A stretch of 64,000 nt of DNA from Sporosarcina koreensis (GTDB taxonomy: Bacteria; Bacillota; Bacilli; Bacillales_A; Planococcaceae). Positions 58,041 to 64,000 of the stretch are shown here, one piece after another (the first letter of the stretch is position 1; each line of letters opens with the position of its first letter). Under the pieces are notes generated by a model that had not been told where the DNA came from, made no database searches, and saw only the letters and a program-made list of their open reading frames with translations. The DNA lies in assembly GCF_000826145.2 (NCBI RefSeq), contig NZ_LN651336.1, positions 2,501-66,500 on the forward strand, read 5' to 3'. A program made the translations under genes and the position numbers.

Positions 58041-60425
58041 TCAGTTGCGGAGCGGTTTGCCTTTGACGAGCATATGCTGCATGCGCGCCTGTGATTTCGG
58101 CTCCGCCACCAGGCTCAGGAAGGCTTCCCGTTCCAGATCGAGCATGTACTGCTCATCGACGAGTGTACCGTACGGCAGCTTACCGCCAGCGAGCACGTAG
58201 GCCAGTTTCTTCGCGATCTTCATATCATGATCGCTGATGAACCCTGACAGCCGCATGCCTTCCGCACCGAGCAGCAGTGTCGCATAGCCGGTCTCCCCGA
58301 CGACCGGGAATTTCTCTTTTTTCGGCGGCTGGTAGCCGTTTTCCGCTAACGCGAGCGCTGCTTGTTTTGCGTCATAGAGCAGATGATCTGGATTCACACT
58401 GATCCCGTCCGCGAAATCGAGGAAGTTGTTCTCCCGCGCTTCCTCGGCGGAAGTGGAGACGTTCGCAAGCGCGATCGATTCGAACACTTTGTTCGCGATG
58501 TTCTGATAGTCGACCTGCACGCCCTGCGGCAGCCCTTTCAGATGCTTCAAGTAGAGTCCGACGTTGCCGCCGCCGCCCGGGATGAGTCCGACACCTGCTT
58601 CGACAAGACCGATATACGTCTCCATCGATGCCTGGATGTGCGCAGCCGGCAGACAGACTTCCGCACCGCCGCCGAGTGTCATCTGGAACGGCGCCGCAAC
58701 GACCGGTTTCGTCGAGTACTTGATTTTCATCATCGCGTTCTGGAAGGTGCGGACGACGAAGTCCAGTTCAAAGATGTTGTCGTCCTGTGCTTCCATGAGA
58801 ATCATGCCAAGGTTCGCGCCGACGCAGAAGTTCTTGCCCTGGTTGCCGATGACGAGCCCTTTGTAGTTCTTTTCGACTTCATCCACAGCAAAGTTGATCA
58901 TCTGCATGATGTCGAGTCCGATCGCGTTCGACTGGGAATGGAATTCAAGCAGCGCAATGCCGTCGCCCATGTCGATCAGGCTCGCGCCGGAGTTCTTTTT
59001 GATGACACCGTGCTGCTTCTTGTACCGCTTCAAGTCGATCACTTTCTCATTGACCGGCACTTCCGAGTAGCCGTCGCCATCGAAGTAGTAGCGTGTATGG
59101 TCTTCTTCCTTATAGAACGTTTCATAGCCTTTGCCGAGCAGGTTCTGTACGAATTCCGGGATGGTGTCCCCTTCTTCTTTCATACGTTCGACGGACTTGG
59201 CGACGCCGATCGCATCCCATGTCTCGAACGGTCCCTGCGTCCAGCCGAAGCCCCACTTCATGGCATTGTCGATGGCGACGATATCGTCTGCAATCCGGCC
59301 ATGCATTTCCGCGGAATACCGGAGTGTCGGCGCGAGAATATGCCAGAGCAGTTCACCGGTCCGATCATCTGCATAGACGAGCGATTTCACACGGTTGCCG
59401 AGGCCCTTCTGCTGTTTCGCCATCTCGATTGAAGGCGTTTTCAATTTTTTCGCCGGGCTGTACTCGAGCGTCGCCGAGTCGATCTCGAGGATCTCCTTGC
59501 CCTTTTTCAGGAAGAAGCCCTGCTTCGCTTTGGCGCCGATCCAGCCGTTGTCGATCATCTTCTGCATGAACGGCGGCAGTTCGAACACTTTCTGTTCGTC
59601 GCCTTCCGTCTTGTCGTAGGCGTTCTTCGCTACGTGCATGAACGTATCCAGTCCGACCACGTCAAGGGTGCGAAATGTTGCTGATTTCGGGCGTCCGATC
59701 AGTGTACCGGTAACGGAATCGACTTCCCCAACGGAATACCCACGCGCCTCCATTTCACGCAGCGTGACGAGCAGCCCATATGTCCCGATCCGGTTGGCGA
59801 TGAAGTTCGGGGTGTCTTTCGCCAGAACAACACCTTTCCCGAGACGGTCCTCCGCGAACCGTGCCATGTAGTCGGTCACTTCCTGTGATGTCCGCTCAGC
59901 CGGGATCACTTCCAGCAAATGCAGATAGCGCGGCGGGTTGAAGAAATGGGTGCCGAGGAAATGGGTCTGGAAGTCTTCCGAACGGCCCTCGGCCATATCA
60001 TTGATACTGATACCGGATGTATTGGATGTGACGATCGTTCCCGGTTTCCGCACACGGTCGATTTTTTCATAGAGTGACTTTTTGACAGCCAGGTTTTCCA
60101 CAACGACTTCGATGATCCAGTCTGCGTCGGCCAGTTTTTCCAGGTCGTCTTCCAGGTTGCCGGGTTCGATGAGGGACAGATTCTTCTTCGATGTCAGCGG
60201 AGCCGGTTTCTGTTTCAGCAGTTTCTTCAATGCTCCGGCCGCCATCCGGTTGCGCACTGCCGGACTCTCGATCGTAAGCCCTTTCTTTTCCTCGTCATCT
60301 GTCAGCTGGTTCGGCACAATGTCGAGAAGAAGCACAGGGATCCCGATATTGGCGAGGTGCGCCGCGATTCCGGAGCCCATGACACCGGACCCGATGACCG
60401 CCGCTTTCTTGATATGATAAGCCAA
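58041..60425 (-). CDS. fadN: Bifunctional 3-hydroxyacyl-CoA dehydrogenase/enoyl-CoA hydratase FadN
   Basis: A 794-residue enzyme in the Bacillus order, with dehydrogenase domains first and hydratase last. NAD site KKAAVIGSGVMGSGIAAHLANIG (about 6-28), TFRTLDVVGLDTFMHVAKN and SNTSGISINDMAE lie in the 3HCDH half. The crotonase-like half (about 470-700) shows LGGGAEVCLPAAH and GLVEAGVGLIPGGGGNVGLYL. It carries out two beta-oxidation steps. First gene of the fad operon, with GGGAGGACATT before the ATG and the FadR operator 23 bases upstream. Confidence 0.95.
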   Translation of the reverse strand: MAYHIKKAAVIGSGVMGSGIAAHLANIGIPVLLLDIVPNQLTDDEEKKGLTIESPAVRNRMAAGALKKLLKQKPAPLTSKKNLSLIEPGNLEDDLEKLADADWIIEVVVENLAVKKSLYEKIDRVRKPGTIVTSNTSGISINDMAEGRSEDFQTHFLGTHFFNPPRYLHLLEVIPAERTSQEVTDYMARFAEDRLGKGVVLAKDTPNFIANRIGTYGLLVTLREMEARGYSVGEVDSVTGTLIGRPKSATFRTLDVVGLDTFMHVAKNAYDKTEGDEQKVFELPPFMQKMIDNGWIGAKAKQGFFLKKGKEILEIDSATLEYSPAKKLKTPSIEMAKQQKGLGNRVKSLVYADDRTGELLWHILAPTLRYSAEMHGRIADDIVAIDNAMKWGFGWTQGPFETWDAIGVAKSVERMKEEGDTIPEFVQNLLGKGYETFYKEEDHTRYYFDGDGYSEVPVNEKVIDLKRYKKQHGVIKKNSGASLIDMGDGIALLEFHSQSNAIGLDIMQMINFAVDEVEKNYKGLVIGNQGKNFCVGANLGMILMEAQDDNIFELDFVVRTFQNAMMKIKYSTKPVVAAPFQMTLGGGAEVCLPAAHIQASMETYIGLVEAGVGLIPGGGGNVGLYLKHLKGLPQGVQVDYQNIANKVFESIALANVSTSAEEARENNFLDFADGISVNPDHLLYDAKQAALALAENGYQPPKKEKFPVVGETGYATLLLGAEGMRLSGFISDHDMKIAKKLAYVLAGGKLPYGTLVDEQYMLDLEREAFLSLVAEPKSQARMQHMLVKGKPLRN

Positions 60426-60447
60426 TTGAATGTCCTCCCTTAACGTT

Positions 60448-60465
60448 TGAATGAATACTCATTCA
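60448..60465 (-). promoter_or_regulatory. FadR operator upstream of fadN
   Basis: TGAATGAATACTCATTCA is an exact match to the B. subtilis FadR (YsiA) consensus TGAATGANTANTCATTCA and a near-perfect palindrome. It lies just downstream of a -10-like TATAAA on the minus strand (60466-60473), so repressor would block transcription. Long-chain acyl-CoA normally relieves FadR. Confidence 0.92.
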
Positions 60466-60636
60466 TTTTATACGTAAAAAAATAGAAACCCCTTCTATGA
60501 ATACAAGTCTAGCTCATTTCCAGCGTTTTCGCAATATTTAAATCTGAAAAACTTCCATCACTATGGGGAAGGCAAGTTCGTTCCCACTTACCGGTTTTCA
60601 TTGTACACTGGGGGTATGAAAGGTAGGGATTGCAAT

Positions 60637-60957
60637 ATGGAATCAATCAAAACTTCAGAACAATTTTACGACATCATTTCGGATAAGTGCCGCTCCATCG
60701 TCAAGTTCCAGGCCGGCTGGTGCCCGGACTGCCGCGTGATGGACATGTTCATCGGACCGATCGAAGAGAAATACGACGAGTATGACTGGTATGACGTCGA
60801 CCGCGACGTTCTCCCTGAAATCGCCGAGAAATACGATGTCATGGGCATTCCGAGTCTTCTTGTGTTCGAAAATGGCGAAAAGAAGGCGCATTTGCACAGT
60901 GCCAACGCGAAGTCCCCGGATCAGGTGACCGGGTTCCTTGAAGGGATCTCCATCTGA
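60637..60957 (+). CDS. Thioredoxin-family protein
   Basis: A 106-residue thioredoxin fold with active site WCPDC (in KFQAGWCPDCRVMDMFIGP, Cys near 28 and 31) and cis-Pro loop VMGIPSLLVFENGEKK. WCPDC rather than WCGPC places it with YtpP/YdfQ-like proteins of Bacillus rather than TrxA. The ATG at 60637 lies nine bases after AGGTAGGG. Upstream ATG codons at 60601 and 60616 are less likely. It is divergent from the fad operon and has its own terminator. Confidence 0.87.
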   Translation: MESIKTSEQFYDIISDKCRSIVKFQAGWCPDCRVMDMFIGPIEEKYDEYDWYDVDRDVLPEIAEKYDVMGIPSLLVFENGEKKAHLHSANAKSPDQVTGFLEGISI

Positions 60958-60966
60958 CAGCACGCG

Positions 60967-60997
60967 CAACCGGATGTTTCGGCATCCGGTTTTTTCG
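60967..60997 (+). terminator. Terminator of the thioredoxin-like gene
   Basis: AACCGGATG-TTTCGG-CATCCGGTT followed by a T run. Confidence 0.92.
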
Positions 60998-61059
60998 TGC
61001 CATTTTTCCAAGTTCCTGTATAATAGGGGAGAACCATAGAAACTACACAGAGGTGTACC

Positions 61060-61518
61060 ATGAATCCAACAGAAGAGATCCGGCAGTTGAAAGAGAAGAT
61101 TGCCAATTATGAAGAGATCATCAGTGAGACGTCCGTTCCGATCATTCCTTCGATCGTCGAAAATACAATTCTTCTCCCCATCACGGGACATACAGACCAA
61201 AGCCGCTTCGAACGTATCCGGTCCACTGTCCTCGCATATACAGGCGACCACAGGGATATCGAATATGCCGTCTTCGACTTTTCCGGTCTCCGGCTGGACG
61301 AAGAAGATGGCCCGGAAGTCATGACAGCGGAACTCCGTCTCATGCAGGCCGAACTGCAGATGATGGGGGTCCGTCCTCTCATGGTCGGGTTCACACCTCC
61401 TTTCGTCCGCGAATTGACGAACGCCGGAGTTGCCGACCAGATCGAGTCCTATGCAAACTTCAAAGGCGCTCTCCAAGTCCTCATGAAAGAGAATGGACTG
61501 TCGTTCGCCAGGAACTGA
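61060..61518 (+). CDS. Minimal RsbR-like STAS protein without a sensor domain
   Basis: A 152-residue protein. A coiled-coil start (EEIRQLKEKIANYEEIISE) leads into the RsbR-type linker SVPIIPSIVENTILLPITGH and a STAS domain (about 35-145). The usual phospho-acceptor segment (compare LSGLQTTDTYVA in the RsbR protein encoded at 62117) here reads FSGLRLDEEDGPEV, so no Ser/Thr is present at that place by my alignment. TATAAT (61018) and GGGG precede, then a GAGGTGTACC site. It is followed after 14 bases by a C39-like peptidase. Function unknown. It may compete with or cap stressosome subunits. Confidence 0.75.
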   Translation: MNPTEEIRQLKEKIANYEEIISETSVPIIPSIVENTILLPITGHTDQSRFERIRSTVLAYTGDHRDIEYAVFDFSGLRLDEEDGPEVMTAELRLMQAELQMMGVRPLMVGFTPPFVRELTNAGVADQIESYANFKGALQVLMKENGLSFARN

Positions 61519-61532
61519 TAGGAGGTACCGCA

Positions 61533-62048
61533 ATGCCGCTGTTAAAAGAATTCACGGGGAAATCCCAGTATGACAGCGATATCGGTCAAAAAATCCGCTC
61601 ATCCGCATGCGGGCCCGTGACCGCTTCCCTGCTGCTGCGCTACGCACGCCACCCGCTCGGGGATGTGCCTGTGGATAAGCTGTACCGGCTTCTCGGGACA
61701 ACACGGATCGGTCTGTTCACAGGCCGCTTCGTCCGCCGTCTGCGGAAACTGCTCGGCGCAGGCTGGACGGTCGAAAAATGCACCGTTGAAGAAGCCCTCT
61801 CCGAAATCGATGAAGGGCGGCCTGTTGCAGCGAAGTTCGATAAATGGCTGTCCCGGAAGTGGCGGCAGTCTGCAGCATTCGACTACCACTGGGTGCCGGT
61901 CATCGGTTACGAAAGAGCCGCTGGGGATATCCAGCTGGCCGTCCATGATAATGGCTCCCCCTCTTCACCGAGCCGCCTGCGGTATATTTCCTATAAGGAG
62001 AATGCGCCGGTACTGACGTTTGTGCGCATTGTTCCGCGCCGCCTATAG
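61533..62048 (+). CDS. C39-like cysteine peptidase family protein, cytosolic
   Basis: A 171-residue protein with a papain-like C39 pattern: Cys26 in RSSACGPVTASLLLRY, His119 in DYHWVPVIGYE, and D139/N140 in VHDNG, the order of the catalytic triad. It has no signal peptide and no transporter domain, unlike bacteriocin-exporting C39 proteins, so it belongs to the stand-alone C39_2 group. GGAGGTACC stands before the ATG at 61533, which is 14 bases after the STAS gene and probably cotranscribed. Substrate unknown. Confidence 0.7.
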   Translation: MPLLKEFTGKSQYDSDIGQKIRSSACGPVTASLLLRYARHPLGDVPVDKLYRLLGTTRIGLFTGRFVRRLRKLLGAGWTVEKCTVEEALSEIDEGRPVAAKFDKWLSRKWRQSAAFDYHWVPVIGYERAAGDIQLAVHDNGSPSSPSRLRYISYKENAPVLTFVRIVPRRL

Positions 62049-62059
62049 ACCGCAGAATG

Positions 62060-62106
62060 GAAAACCGGACCTGCCTGGATCACTTCCATGGCAGGTCCGG
62101 TTTTCC
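62060..62106. terminator. Bidirectional terminator between peptidase and RsbR genes
   Basis: AAAACCGGACCTGCC and GGCAGGTCCGGTTTT form a perfect 15-bp stem between convergent genes. Confidence 0.9.
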
Positions 62107-62116
62107 TATGCGAGTT

Positions 62117-62932
62117 TCAGGACACGTGCTCGATTGCCGTTTTCAGATTCCCGAAGCTGCGGATCGCTCCGAAATCGAGGCCCAATCCGACCAGTGTCTG
62201 GGCAATGACCGGTGTGATGCCGCTCACGACGGGCGTTGTCCCTACAAGTGTCAGAGAATCGAACAGCGTGAACAGCTGCTGCGCAACATAGGTATCCGTC
62301 GTCTGGAGGCCCGACAGGTCGATAATGAGATATTCCAGTCTCATCCGGACAGCTTCCATCAGCACCCTTTCCTGCAGCACGGTGCTCCTGTTGAAATCGA
62401 GGACACCGATCAGCGGCAGGATGGCAGTCGTATCACTTATCGAAGAAATAGGTACAGACAATGCCTCGACCGCTTCCTGTGATTTCAGCAGCATCTCTTT
62501 TTCATACTGCACGAACGGGAGGCTGAAGTAATAGACGATGTCATTGACGATCCTGTCGAAGTCGGTTGTCAGGTCATACATCTCTTCCGCACTGATCCCC
62601 TGGTTCAGTCCTTCATGTTTCATAACGGTTCCAATATACTCGCGGTACTCAGGAACTTCACGGAGCATCATATCCAGTGAGATGATCTCCTTCTTTGCGA
62701 ATGCCGTGCCGACTTCCTCACCCCAGCGTTTCAGCCGTTCACTCCGCTCTTCTTCATCCATCATCATCGCACTCGCATATAGTTTCACCAATTCCACACG
62801 GGCCGGATAGAGCTCGCCTTCCAGTTTCCGCATGATCGGGTACCGCTCGTTCTGGGCACGGGTGATCAGACCCGCCAGCTGTTCAGCGTTTCCGATCACT
62901 TTCTCACTCAAACGGATCAATAAATTCCTCAT
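62117..62932 (-). CDS. RsbR-family stressosome protein
   Basis: A 271-residue protein with a helical N-terminal sensor-like domain (about 1-145, including SVPISSISDTTAILPLIGVLD at the linker) and a C-terminal STAS domain (about 150-268). The phospho-acceptor threonine is present (SGLQTTDTYVAQQL), and the second conserved AQT segment appears as VIAQTLVGLGL. Such proteins build the stressosome that controls sigma-B through RsbT. The ATG at 62932 has GGAGGGGAT upstream. It overlaps the end of the exonuclease gene by 29 bases. No rsbS, rsbT or sigB is near. Confidence 0.85.
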   Translation of the reverse strand: MRNLLIRLSEKVIGNAEQLAGLITRAQNERYPIMRKLEGELYPARVELVKLYASAMMMDEEERSERLKRWGEEVGTAFAKKEIISLDMMLREVPEYREYIGTVMKHEGLNQGISAEEMYDLTTDFDRIVNDIVYYFSLPFVQYEKEMLLKSQEAVEALSVPISSISDTTAILPLIGVLDFNRSTVLQERVLMEAVRMRLEYLIIDLSGLQTTDTYVAQQLFTLFDSLTLVGTTPVVSGITPVIAQTLVGLGLDFGAIRSFGNLKTAIEHVS

Positions 62933-63839
62933 TCCGATCCCCTCCTGACTGTAATACCGGCTCGGATAACACCAGCTGATTGACAACACCGCGCAGGCCG
63001 TTGCCGGACAGCCTGCTGATGACCATGCTGTCATAAGACGGAATCATGAGGTCCTCCAGTGTTCCTCCGACGTCCGCTTCACAATGGATTTCCGCCAGTT
63101 CCCTGGAGATACGCAGCATGTCCAGGTTCTGCTCGATCTTGGTCCGTTCTGATTTGGTCAGCTTGTCCAGAGACCGGGCCACGTTCTCTGCTGTACCGTA
63201 GGTCTGAATCAGTTTCAAGGCGGTTTTCGGCCCGATCCCTTTGACGCCCGGATAACCGTCGCTCGGATCGCCGATGAACGCTTTGTAGTCGATGAACTGC
63301 TGCGGCGTCATCCCATACTCCTCGACAAAACGGTTTTCCGTATAGACATCATAGATGGAATGGCCTTTCTTCGTCAGGGCGATCCGGACATCAGGCGCCA
63401 GCAGCTGGAGCAGATCCTTGTCTCCGGATACGACGGTCAGCTGTGCCTCGGCTTTCCATCTTTTCACAAGCGATCCGATCAGGTCATCCGCTTCCATGCC
63501 GGCGATGCCGAAATTTGCCCAGCCCATGTCTTCGGACACCTGGCGGGCGAGATCGAATTGAGGCACCAGTTCCGGAGCCGGTGCGGGCCGGTTCGCTTTA
63601 TAGCCATCATAGAGCTCGTTCCGGAACGTGACAGCTCCCATATCCCAGCAGACCGCCAGATGTGTCGGCCGGAAGACGGAGACGGCGGTCAGTGTATGCC
63701 GGACGAATCCCTGGACGCCGTTCGTCGGAATCCCCTGCTCGTTGTATTGGTATCGATTGTGCACAGCGGTCGCAAAGAATGAACGGAACAGCAGAGCCAT
63801 TCCGTCAACGACCAGGATGTGCGGGCGCATGTCTGTCAT
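62904..63839 (-). CDS. ypcP: 5'-3' exonuclease/flap nuclease of the YpcP family
   Basis: A 311-residue protein equal to the N-terminal nuclease domain of DNA polymerase I, standing alone as in YpcP. It has ILVVDGMALLFRSFFA at the start, YDGYKANRPAPAPELVPQ, GMEADDLIGSLVKRW and VVSGDKDLLQLL with the metal-binding aspartates. The helix-hairpin-helix region is FIGDPSDGYPGVKGIGPKTALKLI near 190. The C-terminus extends some 40 residues past the H3TH. It should process RNA primers or flaps at Okazaki fragments. ATG at 63839 with AAGGAGAG. Overlaps the RsbR gene. Confidence 0.93.
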   Translation of the reverse strand: MTDMRPHILVVDGMALLFRSFFATAVHNRYQYNEQGIPTNGVQGFVRHTLTAVSVFRPTHLAVCWDMGAVTFRNELYDGYKANRPAPAPELVPQFDLARQVSEDMGWANFGIAGMEADDLIGSLVKRWKAEAQLTVVSGDKDLLQLLAPDVRIALTKKGHSIYDVYTENRFVEEYGMTPQQFIDYKAFIGDPSDGYPGVKGIGPKTALKLIQTYGTAENVARSLDKLTKSERTKIEQNLDMLRISRELAEIHCEADVGGTLEDLMIPSYDSMVISRLSGNGLRGVVNQLVLSEPVLQSGGDRNEEFIDPFE

Positions 63840-63990
63840 GAGGCACTCTCCTTGGTTGTTAGATGCTGTTTTCATCATATCATGTTTGCACTGCTGGTGG
63901 CAGAAAGGTTTAGCCGGGCGGATGTCCAGACGGCGATGTGCGGGCTGCATAGGATAGAGCGAAGAGCGAATGAGTGAGAGGAGTTTTTGG

Positions 63991-64000
63991 ATGAATCAGA
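63991..64000 (+). CDS. Start of a further gene, cut by the window edge
   Basis: GAGAGGAG followed by an ATG at 63991 and codons for N and Q gives a convincing translation start, but only ten bases remain. Nothing can be said of the product. Confidence 0.45.

Noticed and set aside
60594-60617. Sigma-B-like promoter (GTTTTC, 12 bases, GGGTAT) before the thioredoxin-like gene
   Set aside because: The -35 is poor, and the predicted transcript start would fall inside the ribosome binding site used for the ATG at 60637.

Overview
The window is ordinary chromosomal backbone of a Gram-positive Bacillales bacterium with moderate GC (low 50s percent by eye). The likeliest placement is a Planococcaceae-type organism (Sporosarcina/Bhargavaea-like), but this is inferred only from GC and gene content. 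Many genes and much of the gene order match the stretch of the Bacillus subtilis chromosome that carries yugJ/yugI/yugE-patB, yufK-mrpABCDEFG, yuiE/yuiD/yuiB/yumB, yutM/yuzD/yutI/yutJ/yuzB/yutF/yutE/yutD/lipA, yunB/yunD/yunE/yunF, sufCDSUB and metNPQ-yusE-gcvH-yusI-fadENA. A YunB homologue and a CwlC-like amidase suggest a spore-forming ancestry. No rRNA, tRNA, CRISPR, prophage or insertion sequence was seen.

Layout. 1-2900: a cut DMT permease, a CDF cation exporter and an iron alcohol dehydrogenase. 2986-8584: arginine/ornithine/proline catabolism (glutamate dehydrogenase, rocD, rocA) with a divergent RocR-like regulator whose AAA+ core is degenerate. 8600-15600: YugI, DUF1871, PatB, a cyclophilin lipoprotein, an MFS exporter, a class A PBP and a YufK-like membrane protein. 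15698-21443: a complete seven-gene Mrp Na+/H+ antiporter operon. 21524-32238: aminopeptidase, two type II NADH-dehydrogenase-like flavoproteins, Fe-S assembly factors, small Yut/Yuz proteins and lipoyl synthase. 32392-36975: a complete branched-chain amino acid ABC transporter. 37267-39206: an NhaC-family transporter behind a lysine riboswitch. 39207-43911: the yun genes and a CwlC-like amidase. 44070-49251: the suf Fe-S operon. 49518-60425: a DAACS symporter, metNPQ behind a SAM riboswitch, glycine cleavage H protein, and the fadNAE beta-oxidation operon behind a near-perfect FadR operator. 60637-63839: a thioredoxin, a STAS protein paired with a C39-like peptidase, and an RsbR-type stressosome protein overlapping a YpcP exonuclease. 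The last ten bases start another gene.

Themes. Amino-acid and fatty-acid catabolism feed NADH into the NDH-2 enzymes, while Mrp uses the proton gradient. Fe-S and lipoate biogenesis (suf, yutM, yutI, lipA, gcvH) run through the window. Several units carry recognisable cis-control: lysine and SAM riboswitches, a FadR operator, Fur/PerR-like boxes before suf and CodY-like boxes before liv. I found no clearly new multi-gene system. The best leads are the RocR-like protein without a GAFTGA loop and the unusual repeats in its intergenic region, the yunD terminator that contains the yunB ribosome binding site, and the STAS/C39-peptidase pair beside an RsbR gene.
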